Assembly (NCBI GenBank): GCA_032718475.1
Contig: JAUCBJ010000144.1
Coordinates: forward strand, 30,151-94,150
Source of the DNA: Nemertoderma westbladi
Lineage: Eukaryota; Xenacoelomorpha; Nemertodermatida; Nemertodermatidae
Reading direction: 5' to 3'
Length of the DNA stretch: 64,000 nucleotides
The notes under the pieces were generated by a model. That model was given only the letters and a program-made list of their open reading frames with translations. It ran no database searches and was not told where the DNA came from. Made by a program: the position numbers and the translations under genes. Position 1 is the stretch's first letter. Each line of letters begins with the position of its first letter. Of the stretch, positions 23,028 through 32,980 are shown piece by piece.

Positions 23028-24646
23028 ATCTGCTATCTGAGTTTGTTAATATCAATATAAGTTAATATTTTAGGCAAGCGGGCGTCGCTGCCTACTCGGC
23101 TTTTTGCCCCCGGACAGTGGGTTTCTCAGCGCCGATGTACCGTTGTCGCGGTGTTTACGCCAACATGTAGCAACAGCACGACAACGATAACCGGCACAAG
23201 TCCCACCACTGTCCGTCCCAAAAGCTTGAATCCACTTGAGGTTATCTCGGTAGAGTTAGGGCTACTTTACAATTGCGATTAGCTACTGTAAACACACTTT
23301 AGTAGTAACATTCACCTATAAACGCACAAATTCCATACAATCGTTACTTACTGCACACATGCATGCCATTTGTCCGTTAGTCAGTGTCTTCCAGAATGTC
23401 ACGTTATTACTATGTATCCTTGGATACCAATAGTGCGCTATGTATACTCTTATGCTACGCAATGGGGCAAGCTTTTTATTGTTCCTTTTAACTTGCTTCT
23501 AATTCTAGCGTGGGTGTTGCCATGGTGACATTATGGAAAACTAGCGGTAGAATTAGGGCAATTCTCATGCATACAGATCTGGGATGTTATTTAATAGTAA
23601 TTCTTTAATTGTCAATATCCTCTTTATGCATGATTTTATAAATTTTATCGGCTATTGACTATATGTTGGAGATTCTCGCGCTCTAGTACACTCAATATGA
23701 ATCTCCGCTCCCATGATCTATTAATTACTGGAATTTTGGGAATGTTATAAATTGCACAAAATGACAATTTATGAAATTCATTCGAATATGAATTTAAATT
23801 TATTCCCGTGAATTTTATTATTTGATGTTAAAATTGACACAATTTGATTCCAGAGCAGGTCTGGGGACATAGGATCCTTAATTCTATGAAAATTGTCTTT
23901 TAAGAGTATCGGTAAGTGCTACGATATCTTAATCGACTAGAATTGTTAACGGATCTGAATTTTACAGATTTTAATAAATATTAAATTAATATTTAGGATG
24001 GGCACCGATTTATTCCAGAACTTGTCTGGGGACGTTAACCACTGATTCTAGAATTTGTCTTTCAAGTATATCGGTGGGTGCCACGATATCTTAATCGACT
24101 AGAATTACAGATGGTCAAAAGTTTAACAGATTTATTTGCGATTTACGCTACTGTTAGAGGGACATCACGCTACTATATGTATTATTTGTTATAAGGTAGA
24201 AGAGCAATATCGCACGAAGCAATGTCAGTGTGAAGAGGCAAGTCGTTTCCAAGGTCTACCCAGAGCTTGGTTTAGCCGAGACACGAGGATCTGAACTTTG
24301 CATTCCTAATACTCTGCCTACCAATAATACTTAAATATAGTAGTGGCTTTATTGTACTTTAAGAAGTACTGACATGTCATCTTACTATAGTCTCGCATTT
24401 ATAATATAATACGGACAGTAAGGAAAGAGAAAAGAATTATTTCTCGCCGTCGCACTAGATATATTATGTAATTACGTAATAAACACTAATATATTGCACT
24501 AATCTACTAAATAATCTAAATAACATTCCACTAAATAAAATTAAATAAAACGATTATAATAAAGTACATAATAATCCATACCTAAATATAAAATAATAAT
24601 AAAAAAAATATAAAATAATATAGTCACACACCCACTCCATATATAA
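23028..24646. other. Non-coding gap between ORF1 and ORF2
   Basis: No long frame is present on either strand. A ~95-bp segment is duplicated in tandem at about 162-bp spacing (23850-23945 and 24013-24110), sharing GTCTGGGGAC and ATCTTAATCGACTAGAATT. Near ORF2, CGGACAGTGGG (23111-23121) can pair with CCCACCACTGTCCG (about 23201-23214), giving a possible hairpin. These may mark a spliced leader region or a relic of deleted pol sequence. Confidence 0.5.
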
Positions 24647-27600
24647 TTACGTTATGGAGTCCCTAGATCTTTGTCGAATTAGGGAAGTGGTCGTAGGAAG
24701 AGTATCCTGCCTTCCATGGTTTCCGGACAGTTTTCGGTCTCTTTCCAGTAAACCTAAGCGACCAGCTGGGCGATTAGGCTGTCGTGTTACTTCCTCCGCT
24801 CCCTTGGCCTGTCTAATCTCCTCAGTGGTAAGATGAGGAGGCCATTCATCTTCTTCTTTACTTAGGGAGTCGGGTCCACCTAACCAGCCGGGAGTATCTA
24901 TCCTTTCTTGAGGAGTTGCTCTTCTGGAATCGATGTCGGCTGGATTAATCGTCCCAAGGCAATGTCTCCATTGATCTACATTGGAGTTAATATCGTCATT
25001 ATCTGAGGAGTATGGTGTTCCCTCAGTTGGATCGTCCACATCACTGCTCTCCACTTCCCCCTTTACTTGGTATACCTGTTGTTGAGGTAATCTCTCTTTG
25101 AGAGTTCTACGGGAAGGGCCAGTGAAGTACCAACCTACTCTAGTTCTTACCGCATAAGTTTGTAATGGCTGCGGTTGAGCAGGCCGTTTCTCTAATGGCT
25201 CGAGCGCCTCATGCGCGTTTTGGCCGATGAGTATTTGCACTCCAGGATAATCGGTTTGGAATCGAGGTATCTCAAGATGTTGGATGCACTCGTCCTCGTC
25301 CCAGTTATAAGGTTCTGCTTGAGTAGTAGCAAAGTTCTTTATAGCCACCATTTTTACTGACCTTATACCTTGTGTTCCTAACTTATCCTGGGGGGTGGAC
25401 AACACACCTACATAGTAATCTGCCGTTAGGGTAGATTTCCAAACCTGCATAATTCCTGACATATTCAATTTAGTCCGGAACTTGGGTTGTCCAGCAAAGA
25501 TATCTTCGGCTAGTTCTTGATCGATGAATGTTCCTGTGCTGCCGGAGTCAAGTAGGGCGTTCACTATGTAACTCTTGTTGGGACCATGAACTCGAACTTG
25601 CACTACAGGAAATTCTCTTATTCCTATGTTGGAAGTTGGAACTTTCCAAGATGGTTGTTTGTCAAAAGGAGTTGGAGTAAACTCGTCAGTGTCCTTTTCA
25701 TCCGTAAGTGCTCGATACACTGTGGTATTTATTAGATAACAGGATTCGTTGGCATCGGAGAATTCGTCTGTATAGAATCCTTCCCACTCAGAACCTTGGT
25801 CAGTGTCGTTCACATCACTGAATTGGACATGTAGTTCGGGCTCACTTACCTGACTCGGGTTGTCTCGTTCGAACTCACTGTGTAACAAAATGTGATGTTT
25901 CGCGCCACACTTTGCACACTTTGCGTCAGAGTAACAGGTTCGCCGTTGGTGTCCTGATCTGAGGCAATTATAGCATAACCGCTTATTCCACAGGACTGTA
26001 CGTCTGTCTACAGGGGATTTCTTTAGAAATTCAGCACACGCACTCAAACGGTGAGGCCCGTCGCACAGCGCACATTTTGGTTTGATGTTACTCACCTTAA
26101 CTTGGTTAACGTTATGCACTCTCGTTCTTTCTTCGGGCTTTCTTCCGTGAATTCTCTTAGGAGACGTAGGAGGAGTTGTTGTTACCTGTTCTCTCCTGTC
26201 ACTGGTTCGAGACTTGTATTTACTTACGTCTTTATAGGTCTTGTTGTCATAGTAAGATTTTGCTGTGTCTTTCCCGCTGTCCTCTTCTTGAGAAGCTTGG
26301 CTTTCGCCGTCGTCAGTATAACACACTGGTATTATCCTTCTCCTAGAATCGGGTTTCTCACTTACCTTATTTTCCGATGTTTTCTCTCTGGCCTGCCTTA
26401 TGAGTTGTAATTTTACTTCACTATCTAAGAAAGACATGAGATCAGCCATGGTTGGACTTCGTCGTTGTTGTTCATTCATGTACAACACTTTCTTGTCCCA
26501 GCGTGTACATACTCCACCCTTTGGTAAAGTAGAGACTACGGCTCCAATAACCATGGAACTCTGGTATTCGTGCGACTTACCTAACCAGTCCAGTTGTCTA
26601 CAGATCTCTTGAATTTCATCGGAAAACTCTATAATCCCACTACTAAGGAAGTGTCGGGGGGCTACTAATTTTGTATACAAATACTTAGCTATGTTATCTT
26701 TGTTACCATACCTGATGTTTAATGTATCCCAAACTTGTTTTAATCCATCTGGATGTCCAATAAACTTTAACGCCATTAACTTGGGAGGTCCTTCCAAACA
26801 CTTGATGAGGAATCTAAGTTTCTCTCCGTTGGATAGTACAGAATTCTGTATGCTATCTTTGTAATATTCGTTGAAAGGTAACCATTTCATCTCATCTCCA
26901 TTGAATTTGACGATCTCTCCCACTTTGACCGCTTGGCGGGCTTCTGTTCTAGCCATCTGACGCGTAAAGCTTTCTTGGGCCATCGTGTTATTTAATATCG
27001 AATTATCGGTATATAAATTTCTCGGATCATTATCAGATCTATAGGGAATATCATTAATAACAAGTCTATAATCACCCTTAATAGGGTTTGCTATAGGAGT
27101 TTCAACTTCACTAGCAGTATAGATGCGTGTAGGCTCTACACCTTGCGCATGTAATACTTCAGACCTAACGGGTTGACACAATGTTACAGGGGGCATTGGT
27201 ATGCCTTTTTGTATATTGACTAATTTGTCGCGTTCTAGCGCGATACTTTGCTGCACTTCTTGCAACTCTGCTCTACTTTCCCTCACCGTTCCCTTAAGTT
27301 GGTGGACAGTCTCCTGCATCTGTCCTAACAGGAGATTCATCCCCCGCCGTCCCTCTTCCACCCACTCAACCGCCGAAGCGGGAGTCGCCAACATAGTAGC
27401 GGGCTGACGCGGGACGACGGGAGACAAATTATTGATTTCTCTCTCTGCTATCTGGACAGGGGTATTTGCATGGACTGTTCCACCGGGTACAGGCAGTGTA
27501 GTACTATGTAAAGGGAATTTAGAGTTAAGCTCTGGAAGTGTAGGGGTCTCTAGCACAGAAGTGACTTTGGGAACTACAGGCCTAATTATTTCAGGTTCAT

Positions 27601-29296
27601 CGACTATAGTAGGGAGTCTTTTGACCTGGATAAATTGTTCTATGGGTTCTGCACTACCTAAATCTGTGCTAGTTAGCTGTCTTTTAACAGCTGGGGGCAA
27701 ATCAGGCAATTTGCGACGGTAATATGTTTTTCTACGCCTACTTAGATGAGATCTATTTCCTCCGCTGTCAGGATCGGTAGTATCGCCTTCCTCCGAGGAT
27801 GTGTATCCTTGACGCTTGGGAGTAGATTTTCTCATCATCTGCATTTGATTAGCAGTAAACTGTTTATTTATACTGTCTTGCGTCTCTTGCAGCTTTTCCA
27901 ACTCCAATTGGATAGTCGCCTCAGACGCTCTCCGTTCTGCTTCTGCCACTGTTGCCTTTCTTTCGGCTTCCGCCGTTTTTCTTTCTTCTTCTGCTTCTGC
28001 CGCTTTTGCCTTTCTTTCGGCTTCCGCCGCTTTTCTTTCTTCTTCTGCTTCTGCCGCTTTTGCCTTTCTTTCGGCTTCTGCTTCTTTTCTTTCTGCTTCT
28101 GCTTCCGCCGCCGCTGCTGCTGCTACCTTTCTTCTCTCTATCAGTTCTTTCTTTACTTGTTCTTCTCGGACTCTAATGAGGCGGAGTTTTTCATCACATT
28201 CAGCTTGGTTTGCAGCTAACATTTCGGCATCGATTGAGTCCAATATAAGCTTGGTTCCTTCACTATTAGGGGAAAGTCCATGCAGCCGTCTCCTCAACTC
28301 TTCGTCTCCTAGGAATCGCTGATAGTCGGACAAATAAATGTCGATAGCGTCTCTAGTTCGCGGTTTCTCGGCGGCCTCTTCGCTTTCTGCTTGAGAAAGG
28401 GTGACATCAATTTGTTCTTCACAAGTTGATCTCTCAGCCAGCTGGGATTTCCACGTGGCCGTTTCCTGTACTTTGAGATCTACCCGATGTAGCCAAGTTT
28501 TGACAGCAACCTGCAGCGACGTGTCCTGTCTTCTTTTGGAAGTTTCCTCAAAGGCTGAGAGGATTAGTCGAATGCGTAGGGTTCTTTCACGTACTTGGTA
28601 TAGCAGCTCTTCCTGCTCTTGAGGTCCTTGAAGTTGTCGAAACAGTTGTTCTTCCAAGCGCTCCAAGGAGCCGAAGAATCCCTGCACATATCCTGCTGCC
28701 GACCTCTTCCAAACAGCTGGATCCATTGTATCTTTTGCCACTCCCATCCTGTGTATATCTTCCCAAGTAGCCTCGGACATATCAAACGGAAGTCCGAGTC
28801 CGGGAAAGTTCCATTGTGATTCAACAATAGATATCAATTCTTCCCTGGCGTATCCCGCGTAATTATCTTGGGTCGCTCGCTTATTCTTCGCCCAGTCGGC
28901 TTGATGTTCCTCCACCGCAATGAATATCGTAGTTAGCACTGCAGCGGGAAGGGTAAGAAGGGGGTCCGAGTAGACTGTAGCAGCCATCTGCACTCCATGT
29001 TCGGGAGTCAGCTCTACAGTATCCGAACTGCTGGAGCTATCGGGTCGCTGGGAAGTAGGTTCTTGACCAAGATGTTGCTGCGATAAGACAACTGCCTCTT
29101 CCCGTTTTACCTGTGCCCGAGTGCCTATGATGGACCTATGGTGGACTAGCCTAGGGTCTGATACTACTGGAGGGATGACCTTTTTTACAGTAGGAGGTGA
29201 GCCGAACTTCTCTCTTATTCGCTCTACACTCCTATCTGAATCACAGATAGTGGTCTCGATCAGACTGTCCGACAGGTTTTTCTGAGTGTCAGACAT
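24647..29296 (-). CDS. ORF1: BEL/Pao-type Gag with aspartic protease, fused across a deletion to an RNase H tail
   Basis: The frame has 1549 residues, with an in-frame TAA just upstream of the ATG. Regions in order: N-terminal region with a long Glu/Ala/Lys coiled coil (about 390-460, AEAERKAKAAEAEEERK repeats); a Gag region of the BEL/Pao type (about 794-930, starting FNGDEMKWLPFNEYY); and three zinc knuckles near 1074-1138 (CALCDGPH, CYNCLRSGHQRRTC, CAKCGAKHH). A retropepsin-like active site follows (ALLDSGSTGTFID, about 1245-1258). After the protease and an acidic linker the frame jumps to QWRHCLGTINPADIDSR (about 1440). This is the conserved segment that in BEL/Pao Pol follows RNase H and precedes integrase. 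The whole polymerase is therefore missing, yet the frame is preserved. The last ~70 residues have no recognisable domain. Confidence 0.88.
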   Translation of the reverse strand: MSDTQKNLSDSLIETTICDSDRSVERIREKFGSPPTVKKVIPPVVSDPRLVHHRSIIGTRAQVKREEAVVLSQQHLGQEPTSQRPDSSSSSDTVELTPEHGVQMAATVYSDPLLTLPAAVLTTIFIAVEEHQADWAKNKRATQDNYAGYAREELISIVESQWNFPGLGLPFDMSEATWEDIHRMGVAKDTMDPAVWKRSAAGYVQGFFGSLERLEEQLFRQLQGPQEQEELLYQVRERTLRIRLILSAFEETSKRRQDTSLQVAVKTWLHRVDLKVQETATWKSQLAERSTCEEQIDVTLSQAESEEAAEKPRTRDAIDIYLSDYQRFLGDEELRRRLHGLSPNSEGTKLILDSIDAEMLAANQAECDEKLRLIRVREEQVKKELIERRKVAAAAAAEAEAERKEAEAERKAKAAEAEEERKAAEAERKAKAAEAEEERKTAEAERKATVAEAERRASEATIQLELEKLQETQDSINKQFTANQMQMMRKSTPKRQGYTSSEEGDTTDPDSGGNRSHLSRRRKTYYRRKLPDLPPAVKRQLTSTDLGSAEPIEQFIQVKRLPTIVDEPEIIRPVVPKVTSVLETPTLPELNSKFPLHSTTLPVPGGTVHANTPVQIAEREINNLSPVVPRQPATMLATPASAVEWVEEGRRGMNLLLGQMQETVHQLKGTVRESRAELQEVQQSIALERDKLVNIQKGIPMPPVTLCQPVRSEVLHAQGVEPTRIYTASEVETPIANPIKGDYRLVINDIPYRSDNDPRNLYTDNSILNNTMAQESFTRQMARTEARQAVKVGEIVKFNGDEMKWLPFNEYYKDSIQNSVLSNGEKLRFLIKCLEGPPKLMALKFIGHPDGLKQVWDTLNIRYGNKDNIAKYLYTKLVAPRHFLSSGIIEFSDEIQEICRQLDWLGKSHEYQSSMVIGAVVSTLPKGGVCTRWDKKVLYMNEQQRRSPTMADLMSFLDSEVKLQLIRQAREKTSENKVSEKPDSRRRIIPVCYTDDGESQASQEEDSGKDTAKSYYDNKTYKDVSKYKSRTSDRREQVTTTPPTSPKRIHGRKPEERTRVHNVNQVKVSNIKPKCALCDGPHRLSACAEFLKKSPVDRRTVLWNKRLCYNCLRSGHQRRTCYSDAKCAKCGAKHHILLHSEFERDNPSQVSEPELHVQFSDVNDTDQGSEWEGFYTDEFSDANESCYLINTTVYRALTDEKDTDEFTPTPFDKQPSWKVPTSNIGIREFPVVQVRVHGPNKSYIVNALLDSGSTGTFIDQELAEDIFAGQPKFRTKLNMSGIMQVWKSTLTADYYVGVLSTPQDKLGTQGIRSVKMVAIKNFATTQAEPYNWDEDECIQHLEIPRFQTDYPGVQILIGQNAHEALEPLEKRPAQPQPLQTYAVRTRVGWYFTGPSRRTLKERLPQQQVYQVKGEVESSDVDDPTEGTPYSSDNDDINSNVDQWRHCLGTINPADIDSRRATPQERIDTPGWLGGPDSLSKEEDEWPPHLTTEEIRQAKGAEEVTRQPNRPAGRLGLLERDRKLSGNHGRQDTLPTTTSLIRQRSRDSIT

Positions 29297-31436
29297 GTTT
29301 AGTTATATAGTTGAATGCCTACTACTATAGTTTCAGTTAAAGCAAGTCTGGTAATTCAGTATGACCGCAAGCCTAGCGATTTATTACCGGTACCGTTACT
29401 CAGTGGAACGTGATATATATACAATATATTAGAATACCGGTATGCTTATAATATATAAGTGTTATTACAGACTAGATGTGTCACAGAGTACCGGTATAAT
29501 TTTAGCACAAATATAGAAATAAATATAATAAGCCTATGGTAAGTACCGGTATGTCAATTATTTTTAGAATAATTGAATTTCTGAATATTTTGGGGTTACT
29601 TCGTTACTTTAACTTACTTTATTACCGTTATTTAAGCAGTAGTCCAACTGACAGTGAGACCTAGTTGTTGTATGGCAGGCCTACTATTTATAAATCGTTT
29701 GAGTTGATTTATAATATTTATATACCCGTTATATGGGTTTTTGTCAATATTTGAAATAAATGTTATTATTTCTGGGGGAGTCACTACACAGAAGCTGAAC
29801 GCCTCTCAGTGAAGTGCTATTTATTTGACACTAAAACTGATAATTCTAATTTACCTAAGTTACTTAATACTACAAATTACTTACGATACGGGTGAGATTA
29901 ATTCTCTAATTAAACACAACAAAATATTACGTACGAAATTTTTAGGGTAATTTTACAGGAAGTCTACAAACCAGTCCAACAAAGGGTTAGATTTCTGGCT
30001 ATTACAAAGGACAGGGTACTACGGTATTTAAATAATAAGTAGTAGTAAATATATTGTACTGTCCAGATAGGAAAATACCACCGCCTGACGACCTATAACC
30101 GTATCGCTATAGGTACTACGTTATGTATCACGGATTGTTCCTACCCAGAAGCTAATAGAGCTAACGAATGTGCCTATCAACCACTTTACAACACAAATAT
30201 ACTGCCTACACTAATTACTTCGGAAGGCACTGTACACTAAACCCTAAATTAGGTACAAGTACCGGTATAACAAATAATCAGTAGTTAAATATACTTGAAC
30301 AGTTAAAAGAACCACGGCATCTGCTGGAGTGACCGAAGCACAAAGTCGTCAGTCTTTACCTACGCCAAGCAGCCCTGATGTAGTACCGGGGTTAGTTTAA
30401 CTATAACGGTATGTATAACAAGCACAATTACTGTAGGAATAAACTTGGGGACATGAATGTTGCGAATAATCGCATAAACTCTGAATAATAAATATTACGC
30501 TACCCGTACAGAATACTCAAACAAATACAAACCAAACGCTGGCAGACTACTATTAAGCCTAAACAAACTACTGTATGTGCAGATTCTGAAACTGTTAGTT
30601 AGTATGCGTTCTAACACGGTAGTACGACTTACTCTTTAAGAGGGGATTGACCTTACCGCTTATGGCTGCCCCAACTTACTAACGGCACTTGATCAGACCA
30701 ACTCTACACACGCAGCAATCCCTTCAGACCTAAAAATAGCTAGACAACAATCCAGCCTACAAATATTTGAGTAATAACTATTACGGTACCTGAACAGACC
30801 ACACAAACAAGCACAGGCTAAAACACTGGCAGACTACGATCAAGCCTAGATAAACTACAGTATATGCAGACTCTGAAACTGTTAGTTAGTATGCGTTCTA
30901 TCACGGTAGTACGACTTACTCTTTAAGAGGGGATTGACCTTACCGCTTATGGCTGCCCCAACTTACTAACGGCACTTTATCAGACAAACTCTACACACGC
31001 CGTAATCTCTCCAAACCCAACCACAGTCAGACAGCAGCTCAGCCTACAATTATCTGAACAATCTGAGCAGACTTACACGTCTTCAGCTCAATATTAACTT
31101 ACTAGGAAATAAAACTGACAGAAATAAGTAAGCTCCAAAAGAAACAAGGGGTGTACAGTCCCTAATCTCTTAAACAGCCTACCGGTATACAATAATCAAA
31201 ATCGAATAATACTAAATGTACTTGTACAGCAGTACCGGTACCGGTGATGACAGTTAGGCCTACTGACCTACAAAGTACCGGTTCAGTTTTACCGGTCACT
31301 ACGGTATTTTGCAACCTTATTGCCTACTGCAATAAGATTATAAACTGTTACTGTTCGACAGAACAGTATTAAGCTGTATTTAATGCCTACACTTGCAACC
31401 TTATTGCCTACTGCAATAAGATTAATAAACTGTTAC
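29297..31436 (-). other. Leader (5' UTR) of the LTR element
   Basis: This 2.1-kb sequence lies between the 5' LTR and ORF1 and has no long frames. A segment repeats at about 287-bp spacing (30541-30720 and 30828-31005), sharing 'TTAAGAGGGGATTGACCTT'. Next to the LTR, a ~47-bp block that includes the last six bases of the sense LTR is duplicated (31311-31357 and 31395-31442). Each copy holds a perfect hairpin of CTTATTGC and GCAATAAG around a 5-base loop. I cannot match the sequence after the LTR to a tRNA primer site I know. Confidence 0.7.
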
Positions 31437-32666
31437 TGTTCGCGCTTTTGAAGACCTTTAGCAGTTTAACCTGCCAAAATTTATATGTCTTTTAGTTAAT
31501 TAAAACCACTTTAGCATACGACAATAATTTATGCTAATACGCAAAACATTAGCCGAAGTCAGCCCATGCGCGATCATTCACCCGATGGATCTACACCCGG
31601 GAGACTGAATTCGGATGCTTGAATTGTATTATTACAGTGTAAGGTTGCAGTGTATACCTAATGTATTATTCGATAGATCGTTAATAATTAATCTCTGACA
31701 GATATTATTGGCTTTCGGGAAATATTAACAGTTCCTTTAGGACGTGGCGCTTTATCTATTTAAACAGAACTAAGACTTATACTAAAACGCAACGATACTG
31801 CTTATGATTAAAGTATAAAGCGTATTCTTTAGGAAATACTTTGTTACCAATCACGATCATACACACTATTCTGCCGACAGTCAGTACATTTGATCACACA
31901 TAAAGAGAGCAGTAATTGACTCACGTAGGGTCTGCTAAATAACATTGGATTCAATACACACCACATTAATATAAATCGCAATTGTTATGTATAGCCGGTC
32001 TCTCTAACCTGTAGTGTTATCAAGAAAATTGGGAATTGGGTGATTTATCCGTATTATCCAAATAGCAATATTTCCATCAACAAATAGGTACAATTAATAA
32101 CTGACGGTAAAATAACAGTACAAGCAATATGATTAATGCATTTAAGATTGATTAAATTGATCGGTAGTTAGTTAGGTAACAGTTTATACTTTCGATAATT
32201 CAAGCAGTTTACTATAGTTCTTACTAAAAGGCCGGTGTTTCTGGCTTAGACAGCAATAACAACAAAGTATCAAGAAAAAACCGTAAGACTGAACACTCTC
32301 CTTATGATCGACTAAAAGCTACACGTCGACAGGAAAAATCGCTCTGATTGGCTCAAGCCAAACAAAGAACCGTGCATCTAATGGCTGTTTCCATGTCAGC
32401 AACCAGCTGTTAGATGTCGTAATATGAATCATCACGGCTAAGCTGTGAAAGGTAGTTGGTGCATTACAAGTTTTTTGCCTTACCATGTCCGCCAAAACAC
32501 GTATATAGCAGAATGATTTTTATGTCCGTTAAAACACCTGTAAAGGTACCTTGCGGGCGAGGGGAATATATATACAGTCCGAGAACCCTTTTAGAGTATT
32601 CCAGCGCCTGGGGGGGAACTGGCCAGCAAAGGCAAACGTATCAGTTATCCCACAAAAGCTTTTACA
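31437..32666 (-). repeat. Right LTR (5' LTR of the element)
   Basis: It has the same length as the left LTR, with one substitution seen by eye over 1230 bp. TATATATA at 32574-32567 on the sense strand is the promoter candidate. The AATATATATACAGTCC context and the TG...CA ends are identical in both copies. Confidence 0.95.
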
Positions 32667-32865
32667 ACCATGCTTATTCACTCCATGAGGTGCACTGGCT
32701 GGTCCTCACGGCTTAAAGCGATGTCCTGCAAAGCGGAGGCGGCTTTGTTCTAGTGTCAAGCTTGGGGGAACCAATGACTGAATGAGACACCTCCAACTCC
32801 AATGTTATATAGTGTCTGGTTGGAGATGCAGAGATGTGTGCATTGTACTTGACACAGTGAACCTA
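32667..32865 (-). pseudogene. Non-LTR retrotransposon 3' fragment, right half of the split copy
   Basis: It begins with the duplicated ACCAT (32667-32671) and continues GCTTATTCACTCCATGAGG. On the + strand it matches the reverse complement of about 49310-49500 of the better-preserved copy, ending near 'GTACTTGACACAGTGAACC'. An internal deletion relative to that copy lies after TCCATGAGG. Confidence 0.85.
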
Positions 32866-32980
32866 ATCAAAACAATTAGTCAATAAACATTAACTCAATA
32901 ACACAATAGGTTACAGTTTACAGCTTAGTCTTATTTTTGCCATACGAAAATACCACAGGTATGGCAGTATGGGTCTGTGG

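Larger units (their letters stand above)
19593..32666 (-). mobile_element. 13.07-kb BEL/Pao-like LTR retrotransposon lacking reverse transcriptase and integrase
   Basis: The element is bounded by two 1230-bp direct repeats (19593-20822 and 31437-32666) with TG...CA ends. ACCAT duplications flank it (19588-19592 and 32667-32671). The coding strand is -, so the right LTR is the 5' LTR. Order in the sense direction: 5' LTR; 2.1-kb leader (31436-29297); ORF1 Gag-protease fusion (29296-24647); 1.6-kb non-coding gap; ORF2 of unknown function (23027-20901); 3' LTR. I found no reverse transcriptase core, no RNase H active-site region and no integrase anywhere in the 10.6-kb interior. Both ORFs are open and the LTRs are almost identical, so the copy inserted recently and must have used enzymes supplied in trans. 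Confidence 0.9.

Noticed and set aside
27746-28219. + strand frame of Phe/Leu/Cys-rich residues
   Set aside because: Antisense shadow of the Glu/Ala/Lys coiled coil of ORF1.
24647-29296. ORF1 as a complete Gag-Pol
   Set aside because: No reverse transcriptase or integrase motifs lie between the protease and the post-RNase H segment; the jump occurs within about 100 residues.
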